The notes below the pieces were generated by a model. That model had not been told where the DNA came from and searched no databases. It was given only the letters and a program-made list of their open reading frames with translations. This document shows, one piece after another, positions 44,775 through 54,780 of a DNA stretch of 64,000 nt. The stretch comes from Roseobacter sp. GAI101 (lineage in GTDB: Bacteria > Pseudomonadota > Alphaproteobacteria > Rhodobacterales > Rhodobacteraceae). Numbering within the stretch: position 1 is the stretch's first letter; each line of letters opens with the position of its first letter. Where the stretch lies: positions 460,529 to 524,528 of the forward strand of contig NZ_DS999213.1 in assembly GCF_000156335.1 (NCBI RefSeq). Reading direction: 5' to 3'. The position numbers were made by a program, and so were the translations under genes.

Positions 44775-45578
44775 TCAGCCGTCGATGCGGGATGCCATGA
44801 TCGCGATGGCTTTTTGATAAACGCCAGCGGCGTTCCATTGCTGGATCACATTGAAATTGGTCTGGCCTTCCTGATATCCGCCACCGGGCTGCCAACCTTT
44901 CTGGCGCAGGAAGTTCGCGGTCGAGGCGAGCGCATCGGTCTGGTCGTAGAAATCCACGCGCCCGTCACCGTTGCCATCGACGCCATAGCGCAGGGCGTTG
45001 CCGGGCAGGAACTGGGTGTGGCCGAGTTCACCGTGTTTTGCGCCTTTGGTGGACCCGTTGATCGCCCCTTGGTCTACCAGTTTAAGCGCGCCGATCGCGT
45101 GTGGTGCGAAGAAATCAGAGCGGCGGCAATCATAGGTGAGGGTGGTGATTGCAGAGACGACAGCACTGTCGCCCATGAAGCCGCCAAAGGCAGTCTCCAT
45201 CCCGTGGATCGCGATGATGACGCCTGCGGGCACCCCAAACCGCGCTTCGAGCGACTGGTAGAAGGCAGGATTGCGCGCCTTGCGCTTGCGGCCCTGGGCG
45301 ACGATCGTATCCGCGCCACGCACCTGCATGAATTTGTCCAGCGTGTATTTGAAGGACTTCTGGTTGCGGTCGGCGGCAATCGTCCGGCTCGCGTATTGGG
45401 CATTTGCCAGGGCGTCCAGCCCGCGTTTCCCGACACCGGCCGCCGCCGCTTCTTGGGCAAAGGCGGCTTTCCAGCTGTTAAAGCCACCGGCGTTGTTGCC
45501 GCATTGTGCAGCCGCAAGGGGGGATGCAAGTGCTGACATCACACACAGCGTTGTCGTAAGGGAAAAAATCGGACGCAT
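44775..45578 (-). CDS. Lytic murein transglycosylase, MltB type
   Basis: A 267-residue secreted protein with a signal peptide (about 24 residues, cut after SPLAAA). The transglycosylase domain shows IIAIHGMETAFGGF with the catalytic Glu, the GHTQFLPGNALRYGVDGNGDG substrate-groove segment and DALASTANFLRQKGW. It cleaves peptidoglycan glycan strands with 1,6-anhydro ends. It lacks the lipobox of E. coli MltB and the C-terminal peptidoglycan-binding domain of longer relatives, so it is a minimal soluble form. Confidence 0.92.
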   Translation of the reverse strand: MRPIFSLTTTLCVMSALASPLAAAQCGNNAGGFNSWKAAFAQEAAAAGVGKRGLDALANAQYASRTIAADRNQKSFKYTLDKFMQVRGADTIVAQGRKRKARNPAFYQSLEARFGVPAGVIIAIHGMETAFGGFMGDSAVVSAITTLTYDCRRSDFFAPHAIGALKLVDQGAINGSTKGAKHGELGHTQFLPGNALRYGVDGNGDGRVDFYDQTDALASTANFLRQKGWQPGGGYQEGQTNFNVIQQWNAAGVYQKAIAIMASRIDG

Positions 45579-45677
45579 TGGTTACCTCTGGATGAAACAA
45601 TTTGCGGGACATTAGCCTTTGCAGATGCGTCTGCCTAGTGACACTGACGTGAATGTGCGATTGGGCGCTGAAACGGC

Positions 45678-45704
45678 AAAGGGCACCCCGATCGGGATGC
45701 CCTT
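45678..45704 (-). terminator. Terminator after glnA
   Basis: Almost palindromic GC hairpin, arms AAGGGCATCCCG and CGGGGTGCCCTT on the minus strand (touching, one mismatch). It lies 24 bases after the glnA stop codon. Confidence 0.7.
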
Positions 45705-45727
45705 CGTCGCGTTTCGATGTGCTGTGA

Positions 45728-47134
45728 TCAGCAGCTGTAATACATGCCGAATTCAACAGGGTGGGGTGTGTGCTCGTACTTGTGCACTTCTTCCATCTTG
45801 AGTTCGATGTAGCCTTCGATCTGGTCCTTGGTGAACACGTCGCCGGCCAGCAGGTAATCCATGTCACCTTGCAGTTCTTCCAGCGCTTCACGCAAGGAGC
45901 CGCAAACTGTCGGGATATCGGCCAGTTCTTCGGCTGGCAGATCATACAGGTTCTTATCCATGGCTTCGCCCGGATCGATCTTGTTCTTGATACCGTCAAG
46001 GCCAGCCATCAGCAGTGCCGAGAAGCACAGGTAGGGGTTGGCTGCGGGATCGGGGAAACGGGCCTCGACGCGCTTGGCCTTTGGGCTTTCTGTCCATGGG
46101 ATTCGGACACAGCCAGACCGGTTGCGGGCGGAATAGGCGCGCAAAACGGGGGCCTCAAAGCCGGGGATCAGGCGCTTGTAGCTGTTGGTCGACGGGTTGG
46201 TGAAGGCGTTCAGCGATTTCGCGTGGGACAGGATGCCGCCGATGAAATACAGTGCTTCCTGGCTTAGGTCGGCGTATTTGTCGCCTGCGAACAGGGGCTT
46301 GCCGTCTTTCCAGATCGACATGTTCACGTGCATGCCGGAGCCGTTGTCACCATAGATCGGCTTGGGCATGAAGGTTGCCGACTTGCCGTATGCGTGTGCC
46401 ACGTTGTGGATCACGTATTTGTACTTCTGCAACTCGTCCGCCTGGTGTGTCAGTGTGCCGAAGATCAGACCAAGTTCGTGCTGGCAGGACGCCACCTCGT
46501 GGTGGTGCTTGTCGACCTTCATGCCGAGGCGCTTCATCGTGGACAGCATTTCGGCGCGCAGGTCTTGCGCTTCGTCGATCGGGTTGACCGGGAAGTAGCC
46601 GCCCTTGAGGCCGGGGCGGTGGCCCGTGTTGCCCATCTCGTAATCGGTGTCGGTGTTCCAGGACGCGTCAGACGCATCAACTTCGTAGGATACCTTGTTG
46701 ATTGTATTCGAGAATTTGACGTTGTCGAACAGGAAGAATTCAGCTTCTGGACCCATGTAGGCGGTGTCACCGATGCCTGAAGAGATCAGGTAGGCTTCGG
46801 CCTTCTGCGCCGTTCCGCGGGGGTCGCGGTCGTAGGATTCGCCTGTGTCCGGCTCAACAATGGAGCAATGAACGCAGATGGTCTTTTCAGCATAGAACGG
46901 GTCGATGTAGGCCGTTTCAACGTCCAGCATCAGTTTCATGTCGGATGCTTCGATGCTTTTCCAGCCCGCGATCGAAGAGCCGTCAAACATGAAGCCCTCT
47001 TCGATGAAATCCTCATCGACCAGATCGCAAACGACCGTCACGTGCTGCAGTTTACCGCGTGTATCGGTAAAGCGCACATCAACGTATTCGATGTCCTCGT
47101 CCTTGATCTTCTTCAGGAATTCCTTGGTGCTCAT
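45728..47134 (-). CDS. glnA: Glutamine synthetase, type I
   Basis: A 468-residue dodecameric enzyme forming glutamine from glutamate, ammonia and ATP. The signatures [18 protein letters not shown], the ATP-region [16 protein letters not shown] and KNLYDLP with the adenylylated Tyr are all present, so activity should be controlled by GlnE-type adenylylation. It follows glnB by 35 bases on the same strand, the usual glnBA operon of alphaproteobacteria, with nitrogen control through PII. Confidence 0.98.
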   Translation of the reverse strand: MSTKEFLKKIKDEDIEYVDVRFTDTRGKLQHVTVVCDLVDEDFIEEGFMFDGSSIAGWKSIEASDMKLMLDVETAYIDPFYAEKTICVHCSIVEPDTGESYDRDPRGTAQKAEAYLISSGIGDTAYMGPEAEFFLFDNVKFSNTINKVSYEVDASDASWNTDTDYEMGNTGHRPGLKGGYFPVNPIDEAQDLRAEMLSTMKRLGMKVDKHHHEVASCQHELGLIFGTLTHQADELQKYKYVIHNVAHAYGKSATFMPKPIYGDNGSGMHVNMSIWKDGKPLFAGDKYADLSQEALYFIGGILSHAKSLNAFTNPSTNSYKRLIPGFEAPVLRAYSARNRSGCVRIPWTESPKAKRVEARFPDPAANPYLCFSALLMAGLDGIKNKIDPGEAMDKNLYDLPAEELADIPTVCGSLREALEELQGDMDYLLAGDVFTKDQIEGYIELKMEEVHKYEHTPHPVEFGMYYSC

Positions 47135-47169
47135 TGGGTGATATCCTCTCTCTTGAACCTAGGGTTGGA

Positions 47170-48051
<882 letters not shown>

Positions 48052-48573
48052 TCAGGCGGCGTCCAGCACGGCCCCGCGCGCGCGGTTTGCATCAGCGGTG
48101 CCCAGTTCAAGTCCGCCCGCGTATAGGATATGCGGCCCGTCGCAGAAGATCTGGATCAGCATCTGATCCTGAATGCCCTGATCAAGGATAAATTCCCCGT
48201 CCACAAGCGTGCGCGCCGCGACCAACGCACGTTCAGAACTGAACATCGCCCGCGCGCGCCAGTCACGGATCAGAACCATCTGATCTGCAGCCAACAGCGT
48301 ATCACACTCCGGGCGAGTGTGCCCCAATGATCCGGCCGCAAAGGCGATCGTGTGAACCTTGCGCGTGGTCCGCTGGATGTGCATGACTTTTGAAATACCG
48401 CTGTCGCGGGTAATCAGCTTGTCCCCGACGCTAAGAATTTCCACCGGAATTTCCCCGTCGAGTGTTAGCAACTTCGTCCCAGATATCAGGCCACTATCGA
48501 CGCTGACAAAGGGCATATACTGGCCCGTTCGCGAATCCTGTCCGCTTACGCACCCGACCGTTTTCGGTTTCAT
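48052..48573 (-). CDS. Solitary Hint (hedgehog/intein) domain protein
   Basis: A 173-residue protein that is almost entirely a Hint domain: LISGTKLLTLDGEIPVEIL and VGDKLITRDSGISKVMHI near residues 28-65, LLAADQMVLIRDWRA in the second half and a short tail. Unlike an intein or hedgehog protein it lacks an attached N-terminal partner, and residue 1 of a classical Hint (Cys or Ser) is uncertain. Such domains are common in roseobacters, often on secreted RTX proteins; no secretion signal is visible here. Confidence 0.75.
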   Translation of the reverse strand: MKPKTVGCVSGQDSRTGQYMPFVSVDSGLISGTKLLTLDGEIPVEILSVGDKLITRDSGISKVMHIQRTTRKVHTIAFAAGSLGHTRPECDTLLAADQMVLIRDWRARAMFSSERALVAARTLVDGEFILDQGIQDQMLIQIFCDGPHILYAGGLELGTADANRARGAVLDAA

Positions 48574-48692
48574 GGGCGTCTCTTTCTTGTTTACCTACCT
48601 CAGGTATTGTTCGGAATAGGGTAAAAAACAGTTTATGTCTTGTCTTTTTTGCCCTCGCATATGCCAAACTTGTTTGATAATGAGCACGCAAT

Positions 48693-48776
48693 GCGGGTGT
48701 GGCGGAATTGGTAGACGCACCAGATTTAGGTTCTGGCGCCTATGGCGTGGGGGTTCGAGTCCCTTCACCCGCACCA
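48693..48776 (+). tRNA. tRNA-Leu, anticodon UAG
   Basis: Acceptor GCGGGTG pairs with CACCCGC followed by ACCA. The D-arm is TGGCGGAATTGGTAGACGCA, the anticodon stem-loop CCAGA-TTTAGGT-TCTGG gives TAG, a long variable arm (CGCCTATGGCGT) follows and the T-arm contains GGTTCGAGTCC. 84 bases including an encoded CCA. Confidence 0.97.
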
Positions 48777-48963
48777 ACAATCTCAAATATAGTCCTGATA
48801 ATCGGTAGGTTGGTCGATCGGAAACCGTCTTGCGATACAGGAGCCGTCCGAACAGGATGATCGTCGCCAAGGTAATGTGTGCGGGACGGGCTGACTTTCG
48901 TTGCGTTCGCGCCGATGGCAGCTTTGATGCAGCACTCAAATTGACTGGTGTGCTGCACCCTAT

Positions 48964-49740
48964 CTACAGTTTAACAGCGCTCATTCGATAATAAGTCAGT
49001 GAGAAGAAGAAGCGTCCTTCATTTGCAAGCGCCACTTGCTCGTCAAACCAAGCTCTTGTGTCGGCTTCGGTCATATGGCCGTTCTCAGAGGTGTAGCGTG
49101 ACATCAAGTGCATCAACATGAAAGCGATGCCATCGGGCCGCAAAGTGACATCGCAAAACGTAAACGGTTCGACTTCTATCGCTGAAAACCCGGCTTCGCG
49201 TGTCAGTCTGGGCCAAAGTGCTGCCACACGAGGCTCAGTATAGTGATGGTCCCAAGCCGCCTGAACTTGTTGCATCCGATCTTTATCGTCCGAGAACCAG
49301 TCAAGTGTCTTGCACCCCGTATCCACGGCGACAAACCTGCCGCCAACGCGCAGGATGCGGTGCGCTTCATCAATCGCTGACGGAATGTCGGGTAGATATT
49401 CGAGGACTTGTACCGCGACAGCCTTGTCTGCCTCACCGTCTCGCAACTTAAGCCTACCGGCGACACCGTCTTTGATTTGTGCGGATGGAATTGCAGCACA
49501 CCGGGCAGAGGCCAGAGCGCGCATATCTGCACTGGGATCTACACCGATGACGCGCCCGGTTGTCCCGATGGCACGCGCGATTTCTTCGGTCAGCAGCCCA
49601 TTTCCACAGCCGATATCAAACACCGTATCACCTTCGGCAAGGTGGAGAGCATCGAAAGCCTTGCGTCTTCGCCGGGTTACGTCGCCACCCTGATAGGCGA
49701 TTTCGAGGAGCTTTGTCGTTTCTTCATCAAACTTGAGCAT
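48964..49740 (-). CDS. SAM-dependent methyltransferase, class I
   Basis: A 258-residue protein with the class I SAM-binding fold. Motif I is VFDIGCGNGLLTEEIA (about residue 41), the acidic residue of motif II is in VIGVDPSADM, and the later VQVLEYLPDIPSAIDEAHRILR block is typical of small-molecule methyltransferases. I start at the ATG at 49740; the codon before it is TTG. The substrate is unknown. Confidence 0.9.
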   Translation of the reverse strand: MLKFDEETTKLLEIAYQGGDVTRRRRKAFDALHLAEGDTVFDIGCGNGLLTEEIARAIGTTGRVIGVDPSADMRALASARCAAIPSAQIKDGVAGRLKLRDGEADKAVAVQVLEYLPDIPSAIDEAHRILRVGGRFVAVDTGCKTLDWFSDDKDRMQQVQAAWDHHYTEPRVAALWPRLTREAGFSAIEVEPFTFCDVTLRPDGIAFMLMHLMSRYTSENGHMTEADTRAWFDEQVALANEGRFFFSLTYYRMSAVKL

Positions 49741-49883
49741 CAATTTATTTTAGCGTGTATCAGCGAAATACTCAATCTCGGCGCGCTGAGAGCTGACATT
49801 CAGACGCATCGATTCACCACGCCCTTCGGGCTCCTGGCGGTTCTTAGATGCGCCCCGTATAAAGGTCCGCTAAGTGCCGTTCG

Positions 49884-50231
49884 CTACGACGAAGGCGACT
49901 GCCAGAACTCTACAGCTCTCTTGAATTCGGCCTCATGGTAGGCGGACGCTTCTGGCCCCGAATGATGCCCGTGATATAGCCCGACCCGCTTTGCGCATTC
50001 GAAAAAACCTGGTCCAGGTAATCCACCTCTTGCCTTGCTGATGACCAGAGCTGCAATCAATGGACGTGCGGCGGCGGCATCTTCTTCGATCAGACTTTCG
50101 AGGGCGACTGTCAGCTGATGGATCGTATTTGGGGGTGACAGCTCAAGGGCCTTTGCAAGTGCCTGGTACGTTACGGGCTGCGCCTTCTTCGCGATCTCGC
50201 AAAGATGCTCTCTTAGACGTTGCTCCAACAT
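49884..50231 (-). CDS. Conserved hypothetical protein, 115 residues
   Basis: Not assigned to a family with known function. The protein begins MLEQRLREHLCEIAKKAQ with a helical N-terminus, contains PVTYQALAKALELSPPNTI, which looks like a winged-helix or helix-turn-helix, and ends with YHGHHSGPEASAYHEAEF. I seem to recall similar unknown proteins in other roseobacters. AAGGA precedes the ATG at 50231 at good spacing; a longer frame starting at 50297 lacks one. Confidence 0.6.
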   Translation of the reverse strand: MLEQRLREHLCEIAKKAQPVTYQALAKALELSPPNTIHQLTVALESLIEEDAAAARPLIAALVISKARGGLPGPGFFECAKRVGLYHGHHSGPEASAYHEAEFKRAVEFWQSPSS

Positions 50232-50539
50232 TCTTTGGTTCCTTACGCGGGGATCATAGAGGGCAAGTATGGCGCAGAAAGTCATGCCCCAGTTCATCTG
50301 AGGTAAAATGCATTTTCAGGGTCAAATACAAGCTTTCTCAAAAGAGCCCTTCGAAAAGGGAACACCGGATGCAGTAGTCAATCTTCCCGTTGGTCCCGCC
50401 TGTTGTCCCAGCATTTTGCCGTCGGTCATCGCGGTTCATCGTCGGATACACGCTTTGCAAGTCATTGAAATCACCTGCGATACCGTTCCGGTTTCGTGTG
50501 GCGCATGATCATTGGACACAAAGATTAAAAGCGGTGATT
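50232..50539. other. 308-base region without a supported gene
   Basis: Contains one plus-strand frame (50308-50508, 66 codons) with GAGG before its ATG, but no recognisable product, and the short spacer before tRNA-Met. Confidence 0.4.
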
Positions 50540-50616
50540 TGGTAGGCCCGGCAGGACTTGAACCCGCAACCAAAGCGTTATGAGCGCTCTGCTCTAACCA
50601 GTTGAGCTACAGGCCC
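50540..50616 (-). tRNA. tRNA-Met, anticodon CAU (elongator type)
   Basis: Minus-strand product of 77 bases including encoded CCA. Acceptor GGGCCTG pairs with CGGGCCT (two G-U), the D-arm is GCTCAACTGGTTAGAGC, the anticodon stem-loop GAGCG-CTCATAA-CGCTT gives CAT, and the T-arm is GCGGGTTCAAGTCCTGC. Acceptor pairing and the CTCATAA loop fit elongator tRNA-Met rather than initiator; a lysidine-modified tRNA-Ile reading AUA is the main alternative. Confidence 0.9.
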
Positions 50617-50748
50617 GCCATATCGGTTTCGTAAGCGGGCAAGGGCAGCGCGTCAAGGCTAAGAACGTCAAATGGGGCTGTCTTGCATTGCGCGCCTGCG
50701 CGTGGTGCTATAACCCGCTTTCGCAAAGGCAATAAGCGGCGGGGCCCG

Positions 50749-51798
50749 ATGATGACCAACTCCAAAAACGGAATCACCTATGCAGACGCAGGTGTCGATA
50801 TCGACGCTGGCAATGCGCTGGTCGAACGGATCAAGCCTGCGGCCAAGCGCACCAAGCGGCCCGGGGTCATGTCCGGGCTTGGCGGCTTTGGCGCGCTGTT
50901 CGATCTCAAGGGCGCGGGCTATACCGATCCGATCCTTGTGGCGGCCACGGATGGTGTTGGTACCAAATTGCGCATTGCGATTGATACGGGCAATGTTGAC
51001 GGCGTCGGCGTCGATCTGGTCGCCATGTGCGTGAATGATCTGGTCTGCCAAGGGGCGGAGCCCTTGTTTTTCCTCGACTATTTCGCGACTGGCAAGCTGG
51101 AGACAGAAGAGGCCGCGCGCATCATTGAAGGTATTGCACGCGGTTGCGAAGGATCTGGCTGTGCCTTGATCGGTGGCGAGACGGCCGAAATGCCCGGCAT
51201 GTATTCCGACGGCGACTTCGATCTGGCGGGCTTTTCCGTCGGCGCGATGGAACGCGGCATGGATCTGCCAAGCGGTGTCGTCGCCGGTGACGTGCTGCTG
51301 GGGCTGGCCTCGGACGGGGTGCATTCCAATGGCTATTCGCTGGTGCGCAAGCTGGTGGCGATGTCCGGTCTGGGTTGGGAGGCGAACTGCCCCTGGGCCG
51401 ACGGAACACTGGGCGAAGTGCTGCTGACGCCCACGCGGCTTTACGTGAAACCGGCGTTGCAGGCGATCAGGGCAGGGGGCGTGCATGCGCTGGCCCATAT
51501 CACCGGCGGCGGCTTGACAGAAAACCTGCCCCGCGTGCTGCCCGAAGATCTGGGAGCCGAGATCAACCTTGATGCCTGGGACATGCCCGGCGTGTTCAAG
51601 TGGATGGCTGATATCGGTTCGATGGCCGAACCGGAAATGCTCAAGACCTTCAACTGCGGTGTCGGAATGATTCTGGTGGTGTCCGCCGATCAGGCCGAGA
51701 GCCTTAAATCGCTGCTTGGCGATGCGGGCGAGACTGTCTACGAGATGGGCCGTGTCACGGCAGGCGCGGGCATTGACTACAGCGGGCAGCTTTTGTGA
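50749..51798 (+). CDS. purM: Phosphoribosylformylglycinamidine cyclo-ligase
   Basis: A 349-residue AIR synthetase, the fifth step of purine synthesis. The characteristic [17 protein letters not shown] start, [14 protein letters not shown] nucleotide-binding segment, [20 protein letters not shown] and [16 protein letters not shown] are intact. I start at the ATG at 50749. Its stop overlaps the GTG start of purN by four bases, and the rnd gene follows, an order common in Rhodobacteraceae. Confidence 0.97.
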   Translation: MMTNSKNGITYADAGVDIDAGNALVERIKPAAKRTKRPGVMSGLGGFGALFDLKGAGYTDPILVAATDGVGTKLRIAIDTGNVDGVGVDLVAMCVNDLVCQGAEPLFFLDYFATGKLETEEAARIIEGIARGCEGSGCALIGGETAEMPGMYSDGDFDLAGFSVGAMERGMDLPSGVVAGDVLLGLASDGVHSNGYSLVRKLVAMSGLGWEANCPWADGTLGEVLLTPTRLYVKPALQAIRAGGVHALAHITGGGLTENLPRVLPEDLGAEINLDAWDMPGVFKWMADIGSMAEPEMLKTFNCGVGMILVVSADQAESLKSLLGDAGETVYEMGRVTAGAGIDYSGQLL

Positions 51799-52391
51799 CG
51801 AAACGCGTCGCTATTTTTCTGTCGGGTGGCGGGTCGAACATGCGGGCGCTGGTCGAAGACATGACCGGCGACCATCCCGCGCGGCCTTGCGTGATTGTGT
51901 CAAACGTCGCGGATGCGGGCGGAATCGCCTGGGCGAAAGCACGTGGAATTCCCACCGAAGTCATCGACCACAAGCCGTTCAAGGGCGACCGTGCGGCGTT
52001 CGAGGCCGAACTGACCGCACGCCTGATGCCCCATGCGCCGGACATCATCTGTCTGGCGGGCTTCATGCGCAAGTTGACGGGCGGATTTACCGATGCCTGG
52101 GCTGGTCGGATGATCAACATTCACCCGTCTTTGCTGCCGCTTTACAAAGGTTTGCACACCCATGCCCGCGCGCTGGAAGCGGGGGATGTCGTGCATGGCT
52201 GCACCGTTCACGAAGTCACCGCGGCACTGGATGACGGGCCGATTCTAGGGCAGGCCACAGTGCCGATCCTTCCCGGCGATACGCCGGATGCTTTGGCCGC
52301 ACGGGTGCTGGTGCAGGAACATCGGCTTTATCCTGCGGTGCTGCGCCGCTTTGCCGGGGGGGACCGCAGCTTTTTGATGTTGGAAAGCTAG
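51795..52391 (+). CDS. purN: Phosphoribosylglycinamide formyltransferase
   Basis: A 198-residue enzyme transferring the formyl group of 10-formyltetrahydrofolate to GAR, third step of purine synthesis. [12 protein letters not shown] is the phosphate-binding start, [16 protein letters not shown] carries the catalytic Asn and His, and [14 protein letters not shown] the catalytic Asp. GTG start, coupled to purM (GTGA overlap). Confidence 0.96.
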   Translation: MTKRVAIFLSGGGSNMRALVEDMTGDHPARPCVIVSNVADAGGIAWAKARGIPTEVIDHKPFKGDRAAFEAELTARLMPHAPDIICLAGFMRKLTGGFTDAWAGRMINIHPSLLPLYKGLHTHARALEAGDVVHGCTVHEVTAALDDGPILGQATVPILPGDTPDALAARVLVQEHRLYPAVLRRFAGGDRSFLMLES

Positions 52392-52467
52392 GCGTGCGTG
52401 CGCTTTTCAACCTGCGCCTGTTCGATTACACATTGCCTGTCGTTAAACCTCTGTTCAAAGTAGTCTC

Positions 52468-53625
52468 ATGAAAACAATTACGACCACAGCCGAGCTTGAG
52501 GCTTATTGCCTAGAGGCCGCCACCCATGATTACGTCACCATAGACACCGAATTTCTGCGCGAGCGGACCTATTATTCAAAACTTTGTCTGATTCAGATGG
52601 CAATGCCCGGCACCGATGATTCCGGTGCCGTTCTGGTTGACCCGCTGGCCGGGGACATGTCGCTGGAACCGCTTTACGCGCTGTTTCGCGATACCTCGGT
52701 GGTCAAGGTATTCCACGCCGCGCGTCAGGATCTCGAGATTTTCTTTGTCGATGCTGGCGTTTTCCCCGAACCCTTGTTTGATACGCAGGTCGCCGCGATG
52801 GTCTGCGGGTTCGGCGAACAGGTCGGATATGAGACGTTGGTGCGCAAGATCGCCCATCAGGCGGTGGATAAAACGTCCCGCTTCACCGACTGGTCGCGCA
52901 GGCCGTTGACCGATGCCCAAGCCAAATACGCTTTGGCCGATGTCACACATCTCCGCCAGGTCTATGAATTTCTCGCCAGAAAGCTCGAGGAAACGGGCCG
53001 TGCCCGCTGGGTCGCAGAAGAGCTTGAGATTCTGACCAGTCCCGACACCTATATCACCCAACCGCGCGACGCGTGGAAGCGCGTCAAAACCCGGACCAAT
53101 TCGTCAAAGTTTCTGGCGCTGGTCCGCGAGCTGGCCGCATTCCGTGAGGCCTATGCACAAGCCAACAATGTGCCGCGCAACCGGGTGTACAAGGATGATG
53201 CGATGGTCGAACTCGCGAGCAACAAGCCCAAGAACCACGAAGAGTTGGGCCGTGCCCGTCTGCTGCTGCGCGAGGCGCGCAAAGGCGACATCGCTGATGG
53301 GATTCTGAAGGCGGTGGCCGCCGGGCTGAACTGCCCTGCCTCTGATATGCCGCAGCCGGACAACAGCCGCGACAAGCTGCAGGTGAACCCGGCCCTGGCC
53401 GATTTGCTGCGGGTGTTGCTGAAGGCCAAGACCGAAAGCGCCGGGGTCGCGGCCAAGCTGATCGCGCCTGCTGCCGATCTTGATGGGATTGCTGGCGGTC
53501 TGCGCGATGTTCCTGCCCTCAAGGGGTGGCGGCGCGAGGTTTTCGGTGAAGATGCGTTGCGTCTGTGCCAAGGAAAAATCGCACTGACGGCAGTGGGATC
53601 GGATGTGAAAGTGGTTGAGCTTTAG
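52468..53625 (+). CDS. rnd: Ribonuclease D
   Basis: A 385-residue 3'-5' exoribonuclease of the DEDDy group that helps mature tRNA 3' ends. DEDDy residues are seen in TIDTEFLRERTYY, VFHAARQDLEIFF and AKYALADVTHLRQVYEFL. An HRDC domain follows (about residues 210-280, ALVRELAAFREAYAQANNVP). The gene is 76 bases after purN. Length and domains match the family. Confidence 0.96.
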   Translation: MKTITTTAELEAYCLEAATHDYVTIDTEFLRERTYYSKLCLIQMAMPGTDDSGAVLVDPLAGDMSLEPLYALFRDTSVVKVFHAARQDLEIFFVDAGVFPEPLFDTQVAAMVCGFGEQVGYETLVRKIAHQAVDKTSRFTDWSRRPLTDAQAKYALADVTHLRQVYEFLARKLEETGRARWVAEELEILTSPDTYITQPRDAWKRVKTRTNSSKFLALVRELAAFREAYAQANNVPRNRVYKDDAMVELASNKPKNHEELGRARLLLREARKGDIADGILKAVAAGLNCPASDMPQPDNSRDKLQVNPALADLLRVLLKAKTESAGVAAKLIAPAADLDGIAGGLRDVPALKGWRREVFGEDALRLCQGKIALTAVGSDVKVVEL

Positions 53626-53653
53626 GCTCTAACCCTTTCATCCTAATAAGTTT

Positions 53654-54172
53654 TTAGCGACGGGATGTCAGCGCGTTTCGCTGGCCTTCAATACGGATCA
53701 TCCGCACACCGGCCAGCATCTGGTCGGTAACGGCACGCGCTGCGATCACTTCGCGGGTGGGTTGGGTACCAACTGATGTGTTGACGGGCTGGATCCCTTC
53801 AAGGCGATAGGTCAGCACGCCGTCCACCGGCAATTCGTCTTCGTTCGCAGGTGTCAGCTGGACCTTGTAAATGCCCTGCCGGGCGGCAAGGCCTGTCGCG
53901 CGGATCACGGCACCGCCGGGTGTCTTTTCAACTGTCAGATTGGTGACCTGATCCATGGGCTGCCCAAGATAGACTTCGGTCTTTGCACGGGCGCTTGCAA
54001 ACAGGCCCGCGCTTTGGGGAATCAGCGGATTGGTATTGGCCGCAGTCTGCGCGCGCGGTTCCGATTGCGCGGTGCCGAACCAATTAAAGGGGTTCACACG
54101 GCTGTCGCGCACTGTTGCGCAGCCCGTCAGAACGAGGGTCGATACCAATAGGGCTGAGAAGGTTTTGCGCAT
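53654..54172 (-). CDS. Hypothetical lipoprotein
   Basis: A 172-residue exported protein. The signal peptide ends in lipobox LVLTGCATVRD (Cys at residue 18), so the mature protein is a lipid-anchored periplasmic or outer-membrane protein. The rest has no domain I recognise; NPFNWFGTAQ after the anchor and a beta-rich C-terminus are the only notable parts. It is convergent with rnd and divergent from sufE. Confidence 0.85.
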   Translation of the reverse strand: MRKTFSALLVSTLVLTGCATVRDSRVNPFNWFGTAQSEPRAQTAANTNPLIPQSAGLFASARAKTEVYLGQPMDQVTNLTVEKTPGGAVIRATGLAARQGIYKVQLTPANEDELPVDGVLTYRLEGIQPVNTSVGTQPTREVIAARAVTDQMLAGVRMIRIEGQRNALTSRR

Positions 54173-54185
54173 AGGGCCCGCCGTA

Positions 54186-54209
54186 GAAATTACCGTGGAA
54201 ATTACCGTG
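54186..54209. repeat. Perfect tandem repeat, two 12-base units
   Basis: GAAATTACCGTG occurs twice head-to-tail, and the preceding CCGTA resembles the end of a third unit. It lies in the divergent promoter region between the lipoprotein gene and sufE, 14 bases from the lipoprotein start. Confidence 0.7.
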
Positions 54210-54302
54210 TTAATTGACTAACCCATCCCAGACCCGTTGGGAAGGGGTGGACGTTTCGCAATGCGCAACCTACCTGTCTTGTAATTGAAAGAAGGACACA
54301 TC

Positions 54303-54713
54303 GTGGCGACAGAGGCGTTTGAGGAACTGGTCGAAGATTTCGAATTTCTGGACGATTGGGAAGACCGCTATCGGCATGTGATTGATCTGGGCAAGGGGAT
54401 GGACCCCTTAGCCGAAGCTTTGCGCGTGCCTGCCACCAAGGTCGATGGCTGCGCCAGCCAAGTCTGGCTGCATGCACAATTCGACGACGGTACCCTGCAT
54501 TTTGACGGCGCAAGCGATGCAATGATCGTGTCCGGGCTGATCGCGGTGCTGCGGACCCTATACAATGGCCTGTCACCAGCGGAAGTGCTTGCCGTGGACG
54601 CGCGTGCCGAAATGGGGCGGCTTGGGTTGAATGAACATCTGTCGGCGCAGCGGTCAAACGGGCTGACCGCGATGATCGAACGGGTGCGCGAGACTGCGGC
54701 CGCGCAAGCCTGA
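54303..54713 (+). CDS. sufE: SufE family Fe-S cluster assembly protein
   Basis: A 136-residue protein that accepts sulfur from the SufS cysteine desulfurase. The active Cys is in KVDGCASQVWLHAQF (about residue 51), and DWEDRYRHVIDLGKGM near the start is typical. GTG at 54303 with GAAGGA seven bases upstream is the better start; an upstream TTG would add six residues. No other suf gene is nearby. Confidence 0.94.
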   Translation: MATEAFEELVEDFEFLDDWEDRYRHVIDLGKGMDPLAEALRVPATKVDGCASQVWLHAQFDDGTLHFDGASDAMIVSGLIAVLRTLYNGLSPAEVLAVDARAEMGRLGLNEHLSAQRSNGLTAMIERVRETAAAQA

Positions 54714-54757
54714 GGCCGTCAGCGGGCGGTGTGTTTGGGGCCGGTGATGCGCCAGGT

Positions 54758-54779
54758 GAGTTTATTTAGCAAAATGAAG
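54758..54779 (+). repeat. 22-base intergenic motif, copy C
   Basis: Begins GAGTTTAT and ends GCAAAATGAAG. It differs from copy D by one base. It lies in the 67-base gap between the convergent ends of sufE and the DUF1638 gene, and ends one base before that gene's stop codon. Confidence 0.65.
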
Positions 54780-54780
54780 A

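Noticed and set aside
50308..50508. 66-codon plus-strand frame after the unknown gene
   Set aside because: GAGG precedes its ATG, but the product has no recognisable family and it lies in the leader of the opposite-strand gene; noted only.
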